Source: Cupriavidus necator N-1 (lineage in GTDB: Bacteria; Pseudomonadota; Gammaproteobacteria; Burkholderiales; Burkholderiaceae). From it: a DNA stretch of 64,000 nt. The stretch lies in assembly GCF_000219215.1 (NCBI RefSeq), contig NC_015726.1, positions 496,001 through 560,000 of the forward strand, in the 5' to 3' direction. The position numbers and the translations under genes are program-made. Below are positions 57,319-64,000 of this stretch, piece by piece; the first letter of the stretch is position 1; each line of letters opens with the position of its first letter. The notes under the pieces are model-generated. The model was not told where the DNA came from. It was given only the letters and a program-made list of their open reading frames with translations, and made no database searches.

Positions 57319-58317
57319 TTAAGCGTCCTTGTGCTGGGCGTGGTATTCGTCATAGGCATCGACGATGCGGGCCACCAGCGGATGGCGCACCACGTCGATG
57401 CTGGTAAAGCGGGTGCAGGCAATGCCGCGCACGTCGCGCAGCACGAGCTGCGCTTCCACCAGGCCGCTCTTCTGCCCGCGGGGCAGGTCGATCTGGGTGA
57501 TGTCGCCGGTGATCACCGCCTTCGAGCCGAAGCCGATGCGTGTGAGGAACATCTTCATCTGCTCGGGCGTGGTGTTCTGCGCCTCGTCCAGGATGATGAA
57601 GGCGTGGTTCAGCGTGCGCCCGCGCATGTAGGCGAGCGGCGCGATCTCGATCATCTGCCGATCGAACATCTTCTGCGTGCGGTCGAAGCCGAGCAGGTCA
57701 TACAGGGCGTCGTACAGCGGGCGCAGGTAAGGGTCGACCTTCTGCGCCAGGTCGCCGGGCAGGAAGCCCAGGCGCTCGCCGGCCTCCACCGCCGGGCGCG
57801 TCAGCACGATGCGCTTGACCGCATCGCGCTCCAGCGCATCGACCGCGCACGCCACCGCCAGGTAGGTCTTGCCGGTGCCGGCCGGGCCGATGCCCATGGT
57901 CAGGTCGTGCGACAGGATATTGCGCAGGTAGTCGCGCTGCGCCACGGTGCGGCCCTGCAGGCCGGTGCGGCGCGTGTGCAGCACCGGCGATTCGTCGCCG
58001 ATCTCGCGATCCTCGACATCGCCGCCGTTGCCAGGCAGGTAGCTGCCATGCGCGGACAGCTGGCGCGTTTCCACCAGGCCCAGCTGCACGTCGTCGATCG
58101 ACAGCGGCGTACGCGCCTGGTTGTAGAAGCGCTCCAGCGCCGTTGCCGCATCCTGCGCGTTGCCGCCGCGCACCGTCATGCGGTGGCCGCGACGCTGGAT
58201 GTTCACGTCCAGCGCCTGCTCGATCTGGCGCAGGTTTTCGTCGAGCGGCCCGCACAGGTTCTGCAGCCGGGTGTTGTCGTCCTTGGGGGCGACGAATTCT
58301 GCGGATGGGACTTTCAT
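57319..58317 (-). CDS. PhoH-like ATPase
   Basis: 332-aa PhoH/YbeZ ATPase, thought to work with YbeY in RNA metabolism. An N-terminal KH-like segment (about residues 20-70) precedes the ATPase: Walker [15 protein letters not shown] (about 143-156) and Walker [15 protein letters not shown]. In the conserved order miaB-phoH-ybeY-corC-lnt. Confidence 0.94.
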   Translation of the reverse strand: MKVPSAEFVAPKDDNTRLQNLCGPLDENLRQIEQALDVNIQRRGHRMTVRGGNAQDAATALERFYNQARTPLSIDDVQLGLVETRQLSAHGSYLPGNGGDVEDREIGDESPVLHTRRTGLQGRTVAQRDYLRNILSHDLTMGIGPAGTGKTYLAVACAVDALERDAVKRIVLTRPAVEAGERLGFLPGDLAQKVDPYLRPLYDALYDLLGFDRTQKMFDRQMIEIAPLAYMRGRTLNHAFIILDEAQNTTPEQMKMFLTRIGFGSKAVITGDITQIDLPRGQKSGLVEAQLVLRDVRGIACTRFTSIDVVRHPLVARIVDAYDEYHAQHKDA

Positions 58318-58350
58318 CAGTTGGCGATGGCCTCGCTGGATAGTGCCTGG

Positions 58351-59703
58351 TTACTGCCGAACCACGATCTCGCCGCGCAGCGAGTGCGGGAACGCCTGCG
58401 TGATGCTGACGTCGACCAGTTGGCCGACCAGCCGGTCGCGGCCTGCCTGGGGCACGCCCGGCAGCGCGAAGTTGACCACGCGGTTGTTCTCGGTGCGGCC
58501 GTGCAGCTCGGTCGGATCCTTGCGCGCAGGGCCTTCCACCAGGATGCGCTGCACCGTGCCGACCATGTTCTGGCTGATGCGCTGCACGTTTTCCTCGATG
58601 GTGGCCTGCAGGCGCTGCAGCCGGCGCAGCTTGACCTCGTGCGGGGTGTCGTCGTGCAGGTTGGCAGCGGGCGTGCCCGGGCGCGGGCTGAAGATGAACG
58701 AGAACGAGGTGTCGTAGCCGATCTCCTCGATCATCGCCATCAGCTTCTCGAAGTCGGCATCGGTCTCGCCGGGGAAGCCCACGATAAAGTCCGACGACAT
58801 CGACATGTCCGGGCGCAGCACGCGCAGCTTGCGGATGATGCTCTTGTACTCCAGCACGCTGTAGCCGCGCTTCATCGCCATCAGGATGCGGTCGGACGCA
58901 TGCTGCACCGGCAGGTGCAGGTGGTTCACCAGTTTGTCGCAGCGGCCGTACAGCTCGACCAGGCGCGAGGTGAATTCCTTCGGGTGGCTGGTGGTGTAGC
59001 GGATGCGCTCGATGCCGGGGATCTCGGCCACGTACTCGATCAGCAGCGCAAAGTCGGCGATCTCGGTGGTGTCGCCCATCTTGCCGCGGTAGGCGTTGAC
59101 GTTCTGGCCCAGCAGCGTGACTTCACGCACGCCCTGTTCGGCCAGGCCGGCAACTTCGGCCAGCACGTCCTCGAACGGGCGCGACACTTCCTCGCCGCGG
59201 GTGTAGGGCACCACGCAATAGCTGCAGTACTTGGAGCAGCCCTCCATGATCGAGACGAAGGCACTCGGGCCTTCCACGCGCGCCGGCGGCAGGTGGTCGA
59301 ACTTCTCGATCTCGGGGAAGGAGATGTCCACCTGCGACTGGCCGGTGCGCTGGCGGCGCGCGATCAGGTCGGGCAGGCGGTGCAGCGTCTGCGGGCCGAA
59401 CACCACGTCGACATACGGCGCGCGCGAGACGATGCTGGCGCCTTCCTGGCTGGCCACGCAGCCGCCCACGCCGATCACCAAGTCGGGTTTGACGGCCTTG
59501 AGTGCCTTCATCCGGCCCAGTTCCGAGAACACCTTCTCCTGCGCCTTCTCGCGCACCGAGCAGGTGTTGAACAGGATCACGTCGGCGTCTTCGACGTTGT
59601 CGGTGGGTTCCAGCCCCTGGCTGGCGTTGAGGACGTCGACCATCTTGCCCGAGTCGTACTCGTTCATCTGGCAGCCGTACGTCTTGACGAAAACTTTCTT
59701 CAT
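58351..59703 (-). CDS. miaB: tRNA-2-methylthio-N6-dimethylallyladenosine synthase
   Basis: 450-aa radical SAM methylthiotransferase that modifies A37 of tRNA. N-terminal MTTase domain with auxiliary-cluster cysteines 11, 48 and 82 ([32 protein letters not shown]); radical SAM motif [18 protein letters not shown] with Cys156, 160 and 163; C-terminal TRAM domain. Complete. Confidence 0.97.
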   Translation of the reverse strand: MKKVFVKTYGCQMNEYDSGKMVDVLNASQGLEPTDNVEDADVILFNTCSVREKAQEKVFSELGRMKALKAVKPDLVIGVGGCVASQEGASIVSRAPYVDVVFGPQTLHRLPDLIARRQRTGQSQVDISFPEIEKFDHLPPARVEGPSAFVSIMEGCSKYCSYCVVPYTRGEEVSRPFEDVLAEVAGLAEQGVREVTLLGQNVNAYRGKMGDTTEIADFALLIEYVAEIPGIERIRYTTSHPKEFTSRLVELYGRCDKLVNHLHLPVQHASDRILMAMKRGYSVLEYKSIIRKLRVLRPDMSMSSDFIVGFPGETDADFEKLMAMIEEIGYDTSFSFIFSPRPGTPAANLHDDTPHEVKLRRLQRLQATIEENVQRISQNMVGTVQRILVEGPARKDPTELHGRTENNRVVNFALPGVPQAGRDRLVGQLVDVSITQAFPHSLRGEIVVRQ

Positions 59704-59792
59704 ATGCCGATCTCAGTGGTTGACCTGGGGGCATCAGGGTGTTGCAACAACACGGCCGGCGCGTGGGGCACGCCGGTCGCACTTCCGGGGGA

Positions 59793-60194
59793 CTACGATT
59801 TCTTCTTCAGCGCCTTCTGTTCCGGCTCGCTCAGCACCCAGGCGGTCAGCAGCTGGCCATACAGGTCCAGCTTGTACCGCACCGGCAGCTTCTGGCCCGC
59901 CACCGCGGCGCTTGCCAGCAGCTGGTTGTCGGTGCCGAACAGGCGCAGGCCCGGTGCCACGCCGACGGTCTTGCCATCGAGCGTGGCCGTTTGGGGCGCA
60001 CCGGCAGACGGCGTGGCGATAACGAGCCTGGCCGCCTGCGCATCGTCCGGGATCACCCGCACCGGCTGGGCCATCGCGCTTGCCGCACCGAGCAGCAGGG
60101 CGGCGGCGCAGGCCAGCGTTGGCAACAGCCTGCGGGCACGCCTGGGTTGGACAGACTCCGGCGCCTCGCGGCGCGCATCACGACCTGCTGGCAT
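59793..60194 (-). CDS. Small exported protein of unknown function
   Basis: 133-aa protein. A basic N-terminus (ESVQPRRARRLLP) is followed by a hydrophobic stretch and a cleavage site near AMAQP at residue 43. The mature 90 residues are beta-rich (TLDGKTVGVAPGLRLFGTDN) and end with a Lys-rich tail. No domain is recognised. It lies 98 bp upstream of miaB (counted leftwards) and 114 bp downstream of the chloride channel gene. Confidence 0.65.
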   Translation of the reverse strand: MPAGRDARREAPESVQPRRARRLLPTLACAAALLLGAASAMAQPVRVIPDDAQAARLVIATPSAGAPQTATLDGKTVGVAPGLRLFGTDNQLLASAAVAGQKLPVRYKLDLYGQLLTAWVLSEPEQKALKKKS

Positions 60195-60307
60195 GGGGGA
60201 GGACTCCGACAAATGGGACGACGCGTTGGCGGGAATGGCCCAAAGGCGGGCGCAACCCGGCATTTTACCCCGCTGGCGGCCTGGCAGGGTCGGCGATGCG
60301 GCCGGGC

Positions 60308-62059
60308 TCAGAACAGGCAGGATGCTTCTTGCAGCACACGCTGCTTGGACACCGTGCCCATCAGTTCGCGGCCGGCGCTGTCGCGCACCAGCGGGATGCG
60401 GTTGATGCCGTGCTCGGCAAACACCGCCAGGGCATCGCGCAGGCGCGAATCCGGGGTCAGTGCGGGGAAGTCGCGCTCGGCCAGCGCCAGCACGTCGTCC
60501 GCGGCGCCCTCGCGCTGGGCGCGCTGCAGCGCGTGGATCGACAGCGCGCCCAGCAGGCGGCCATCTGCTTCGACCAGATAGAGGTAGCGTGTGCCGGTCT
60601 CGGCAAACTTGTCGGCTGCCACCGCCAGGGTAGCGTTCGGGTCGAGCACGGTATCGGTCGGGTCGCACAGGCCCGCCAGCGTCAGCGTGCGGGCATGTTC
60701 GGCCGCGGCCGAGGCCTGCGCGCGCTCGGCGATCACGCTGTACAGCGACAGCGTCTGGCAGCGTGACGCCGTGTAGTACGCCGCCACCGCGCCGATCATC
60801 GACGGCAGCAGCAGCGCGGGTGCCAGCGTCATCTCGAACACCATCAGCACCGACATCAGCGGCGCCTGACTGGTGGCCGCCAGGAACGCACTCATGCCCA
60901 CCAGCGGCAGCAGCGGCGCCGCACCGGCCGCCGTGCCCTGCATGCCGATGGCCAGCAACTGCCCGAGCGCCGCCCCCACGAACAGCGACGGCGTGAACAC
61001 GCCGCCGACCGCCCCCGAGCCCATGCTGATCACCGTTGCCACCAGCTTGGCCAGCAGCACGCCGGCCACCGGCACGCTCAGCGGCTGTTCCTGCAGGATG
61101 GTCTGGATGGTCGAATAGCCGTTGCCAACCACCTCGGGCACCGCCATCGCCAGCACGCCGACCAGCGCGCCGCCCAGCGTGAGCCGTGCCACTGGCCCGC
61201 CCGGCACGGCGGCAAAGCGGCTGCGCGCAAAGCCGGCCGCGCGCATGAACAGTGCGCCCGCGATGCCGGCGGCCACGCCCAGCGCCGCCGCGGCCAGCAG
61301 GATGTGCGGGCGCAGGTCGGGGGCGATATCCAGGCCCGGGTAGAGCGGCTGCAGGCCGCCGTGCCACTGGCTGACCATGGCGCCGGCCACCGAAGCCAGG
61401 AAGAGCGGCATCAGGCGCTGCACCGCGAGCGCCCCGAACACCACTTCGGCAACGAAGACGGCGGCGGAGAAGGGGGTGTGATAGACGGTGGCAAGGCCGG
61501 CCGCGGCCCCGCAGGCGGTCAGCATGCGGCGCATGTTCGAGCCGCCGCCGCGTTCCAGCCGGGTCGACGGGAACAGCGAGCCGCACAGCGCCGCCAGCTG
61601 GATCATTGCGCCTTCCTTGCCGACCGAGCTGCCGCTGACGATCGAGAAAAACGATGAGAGCGCGCGCAGCAAGGTGATCCGCACCGGCAGGCGGCCGCTG
61701 CCGTTGGCCACCGCTTCCATGTAGTCGGTGGCGCCGCTGTGGCTGCCGGCCAGGCGATTGGCCAGCACCAGCAGGCCGCCCGCCAGCGCGCCGCCCGCGG
61801 CCGGCACCACCACGCGCCACGCCAGCGCCAGCGTGGCGAATACGGCCACCACGTCGGCATGGCTGGAAAACAGCACGACGCCGGCGCCCTCCAGCGCTTC
61901 CTTGAACAGTGTGGTGGCAATGGCCGCGACGATCCCGACCGGGATGGCCGCGAACAGGGTGACTTCCTGGTCTTCGAGGAAACGCAAGCGCATGGCGGCT
62001 TTCCGGGGCACATGTGGCGCGGGTGCGGAGCCGGAGAGGGGGCGGGCAGAGGCTGTCAT
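60308..62059 (-). CDS. clcB: ClcB-type chloride channel with CBS domains
   Basis: 583-aa ClC-family membrane protein. In place of the GSGIP filter it has the ClcB-type stretch [27 protein letters not shown] keeps the gating Glu; [20 protein letters not shown] and the central tyrosine region follow. About 140 residues after the last helix form a CBS pair ([40 protein letters not shown]), absent from the 418-aa E. coli ClcB. Antiporter or channel mode is not decided by sequence alone. Confidence 0.88.
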   Translation of the reverse strand: MTASARPLSGSAPAPHVPRKAAMRLRFLEDQEVTLFAAIPVGIVAAIATTLFKEALEGAGVVLFSSHADVVAVFATLALAWRVVVPAAGGALAGGLLVLANRLAGSHSGATDYMEAVANGSGRLPVRITLLRALSSFFSIVSGSSVGKEGAMIQLAALCGSLFPSTRLERGGGSNMRRMLTACGAAAGLATVYHTPFSAAVFVAEVVFGALAVQRLMPLFLASVAGAMVSQWHGGLQPLYPGLDIAPDLRPHILLAAAALGVAAGIAGALFMRAAGFARSRFAAVPGGPVARLTLGGALVGVLAMAVPEVVGNGYSTIQTILQEQPLSVPVAGVLLAKLVATVISMGSGAVGGVFTPSLFVGAALGQLLAIGMQGTAAGAAPLLPLVGMSAFLAATSQAPLMSVLMVFEMTLAPALLLPSMIGAVAAYYTASRCQTLSLYSVIAERAQASAAAEHARTLTLAGLCDPTDTVLDPNATLAVAADKFAETGTRYLYLVEADGRLLGALSIHALQRAQREGAADDVLALAERDFPALTPDSRLRDALAVFAEHGINRIPLVRDSAGRELMGTVSKQRVLQEASCLF

Positions 62060-62293
62060 GATAGCGCAGCGCCACCCGCGCAGACCCGATGTGCGCCGGC
62101 GCGCATGCGGGGCCGCGCCCGGTGCAGAACCCGCTTGTCACGGACTGGTACACTACCGCTCTTTCCTTCGCGGGCGGGCCGGTGCCCTGCCATGCCGGCT
62201 TCCCGGCGTTCGCGTTCCGATTCCGATCCGATTACCAGGAGCCATCCGGCGTTTGGCGCACCGCGTGCGCAGCGATGGCCCAAGCAGCAATAC
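62060..62293. other. Divergent gap between clcB and rhlE
   Basis: 234-bp region that must hold promoters for both genes. TTGTCA (62136-62141) and TACACT (62150-62155) are visible but only 8 bp apart, so no firm promoter is called. No coding frame is supported. Confidence 0.3.
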
Positions 62294-63892
62294 ATGTCTT
62301 TTTCTGAACTCGGCTTGTCCGACAAGATTGTGCGTGCCGTGGCCGAACAGGGCTACACCACGCCGACTCCCATCCAGGCCCAGGCAATCCCCGCCATTCT
62401 CAAGGGCGGTGACCTGCTCGCCGGCGCGCAGACCGGCACCGGCAAGACCGCCGGCTTTACGCTGCCGATGCTGCAGATGTTGTCCGACTCCGCGGCGCGC
62501 GGCGCCAATGGCGCGCAGCGTCCGGCCCGCCTGCCGGTGCGCGCACTGGTGCTGACGCCCACGCGCGAACTGGCCGCCCAGGTCGAAGAGAGCGTGCGCA
62601 ACTACGGCAAGTACCTGCGCCTGCGTTCCATGGTGATGTTCGGCGGCGTCGGCATCAACCCGCAGATCGAGCAGCTCAAGCGCGGCGTCGAGATCGTCGT
62701 GGCCACGCCCGGCCGCCTGCTGGACCACGTGTCCCAGCGCACCATCGACCTGTCGCAGGTGGAACTGCTGGTGCTCGATGAAGCCGACCGCATGCTCGAC
62801 ATGGGCTTCATCCACGATATCCGCAAGATCCTCAACGTGCTGCCGGCCAAGCGCCAGAACCTGCTGTTCTCGGCGACGTTCTCGGACGATATCCGCGCGC
62901 TGGCCGACCGCCTGCTGAACAACCCGGCCTCGATCGAGGTGGCGCGGCGCAATACCACGGCCGAGACCGTGGACCAGCGCGTCTACCCGGTGGACCGCGA
63001 GCGCAAGCGTGAGCTGCTGGCCCACCTGGTGCGCCAGCATGACTGGCACCAGGTGCTGGTATTTACGCGAACCAAGCACGGCGCCAACCGCCTGGCCGAG
63101 CAACTGACCAAGGACGGCCTGTCGGCACTGGCGATCCATGGCAACAAGAGCCAGTCGGCGCGCACGCGCGCGCTGTCGGAATTCAAGTCGGGCACGCTGC
63201 GGCTGCTGGTGGCAACCGATATCGCCGCGCGCGGCATCGACATCGACCAGCTGCCGCACGTGGTCAACTTCGACCTGCCCAACGTGCCCGAGGACTATGT
63301 GCACCGCATCGGCCGTACCGGCCGCGCCGGCGCCGAGGGCGAAGCGATCTCGCTGGTCTGCGTGGACGAGATTGCGCTGCTGCGCGATATCGAACGCCTG
63401 ATCAAGCGCAAGCTCGAACAGACCGTGCTGCCGGGCTTCGAGGTCGACCCGAGCATTGCGCCCGAGCCGATCCAGAAGGGCCGCCAACAGCGTGGCGGTG
63501 GTGGCCAGGGGCAAGGACAAGGCCAGGGCCGCGGACGCGCCCAGGCGCGTCCGGCCGGCAACGAAGGCGAGGGCGCCCAGCGCCAGCGCCCGGCGCGCGA
63601 AGCGCAGGCTGCGCCGCGGCAAGCCCAGGGCGGCCAGCCGCGCACGCGCGCTGCCGAAGGCGGCCAGCGCGGCAACGGCGCGGCCAACGGCAACCGTGGC
63701 GGCCAGCCCGCCGGCGGCGCGCGCAATCCCGCACCGCGCCGCGACGGCCAGGAGCCGGCGCGCCAGCAGCGGACTGCGGCGCAACCCGCACGCCAGCCGC
63801 ACGACGCGGCACCGGCACCGGCACCGGCGCGCAATCGCCGTCCGGCGCCGCAGGCCGCGCTGCTCGGCGGCAACCGCAAGCCGGCGCGCTGA
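62294..63892 (+). CDS. rhlE: DEAD-box RNA helicase RhlE
   Basis: 532-aa ATP-dependent RNA helicase. Motifs: Q motif [13 protein letters not shown], Walker [24 protein letters not shown] in [17 protein letters not shown] in LFSATFSDD, and [10 protein letters not shown]. Past about residue 392 lies a 140-residue disordered tail rich in Gly, Gln, Arg, Pro and Ala (for example [19 protein letters not shown]) that probably binds RNA. Start at 62294 gives [13 protein letters not shown]. Confidence 0.95.
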   Translation: MSFSELGLSDKIVRAVAEQGYTTPTPIQAQAIPAILKGGDLLAGAQTGTGKTAGFTLPMLQMLSDSAARGANGAQRPARLPVRALVLTPTRELAAQVEESVRNYGKYLRLRSMVMFGGVGINPQIEQLKRGVEIVVATPGRLLDHVSQRTIDLSQVELLVLDEADRMLDMGFIHDIRKILNVLPAKRQNLLFSATFSDDIRALADRLLNNPASIEVARRNTTAETVDQRVYPVDRERKRELLAHLVRQHDWHQVLVFTRTKHGANRLAEQLTKDGLSALAIHGNKSQSARTRALSEFKSGTLRLLVATDIAARGIDIDQLPHVVNFDLPNVPEDYVHRIGRTGRAGAEGEAISLVCVDEIALLRDIERLIKRKLEQTVLPGFEVDPSIAPEPIQKGRQQRGGGGQGQGQGQGRGRAQARPAGNEGEGAQRQRPAREAQAAPRQAQGGQPRTRAAEGGQRGNGAANGNRGGQPAGGARNPAPRRDGQEPARQQRTAAQPARQPHDAAPAPAPARNRRPAPQAALLGGNRKPAR

Positions 63893-63911
63893 GCGGATCA
63901 GGGCTGACACC

Positions 63912-64000
63912 ATGCACGCGTCCGACGCCCCGGCCGACCCCGGCGTTCCCTACGCCGGCCTGACGCCGGAGCTGATGCTGGACGCGCTGGAAGGCGCCGG
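63912..64000 (+). CDS. srkA: SrkA/YihE-like stress-response kinase (3' partial)
   Basis: The first 29 codons only. The segment YAGLTPELMLDALEGAG matches the N-terminal pattern of SrkA/YihE kinases (Phe/Tyr-x-x-Leu-x-Pro-Asp/Glu-x-x-Met-Asp-Ala-Leu). It starts 20 bp after rhlE. The assignment rests on this short match and is tentative. Confidence 0.55.
   Translation, partial: MHASDAPADPGVPYAGLTPELMLDALEGA

Noticed and set aside
56515..60405. 1296-codon open frame on the + strand opposite ybeY, phoH and miaB
   Set aside because: Same artefact; all three opposite genes have intact catalytic motifs.

Overview
The window is a high-GC chromosomal segment of a betaproteobacterium in Burkholderiales. 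Gene content and order (gdhA-gltIJKL, rplM-rpsI-erpA, dusB-fis-purH, lptD-surA-pdxA-rsmA, miaB-phoH-ybeY-corC-lnt) and the protein sequences fit Cupriavidus/Ralstonia best; this genus call is inference from recognised protein sequences, not from a database search. No transposon, prophage, CRISPR array or tRNA gene is visible. The segment is almost wholly core genome, coding density is high, and most operon junctions are short ATGA-type overlaps.

Layout. 1-6.5 kb: end of an ABC permease, a HypT-like LysR regulator, glutamate dehydrogenase, and the glutamate/aspartate ABC importer gltIJKL. 6.6-12.7 kb: a class II glutamine amidotransferase, a tartrate/D-malate dehydrogenase coupled to glycerate kinase, dihydroorotase (pyrC), a DUF3025 protein, RNase P RNA (rnpB) and an OsmC protein. 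12.7-13.4 kb: a comparatively AT-rich non-coding stretch with a near-consensus promoter, a structured candidate small RNA and an intrinsic terminator, followed by the rplM promoter. 13.4-25.4 kb: rplM-rpsI, bactofilin, erpA, a PhyH dioxygenase/LysR divergent pair with three evenly spaced operator-like repeats, anmK, an M23 peptidase, tyrS-dtd, a PEBP protein, a histidine phosphatase, a queuosine-precursor transporter and two exported proteins.

25.6-38.7 kb is read leftwards: amgK-azlC-azlD-murU (cell-wall sugar recycling split by a branched-chain amino acid exporter), pepP-(unknown)-ubiH, dusB-fis-purH, then ruvC-(GDPD lipoprotein)-ruvA-ruvB. 38.9-45.9 kb is the rightward envelope operon lptD-surA-pdxA-rsmA followed by a TrpRS that resembles the streptococcal type. 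45.9-53.3 kb is leftward: glyQ-(exported protein)-glyS-gmhB-plsC-(YgjP-like peptidase)-gloA-(EamA). A 30-residue membrane peptide with a two-hairpin leader sits between glyQ and lnt. 53.9-62.1 kb is leftward miaB-phoH-ybeY-corC-lnt plus a small exported protein and a ClcB-type chloride channel; rhlE and the start of an SrkA-like kinase close the window.

Themes: nitrogen/glutamate economy (gdhA, gltIJKL), peptidoglycan and LPS maintenance (anmK, amgK, murU, M23 peptidase, bactofilin, lptD, surA, gmhB, lnt), translation and RNA processing, and recombination. The most interesting unexplained signal is the small RNA candidate at about 13004-13163, whose hairpin loop copies the anti-Shine-Dalgarno tail of 16S rRNA. 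The rest is ordinary core biology with a few regulatory and gene-structure oddities.
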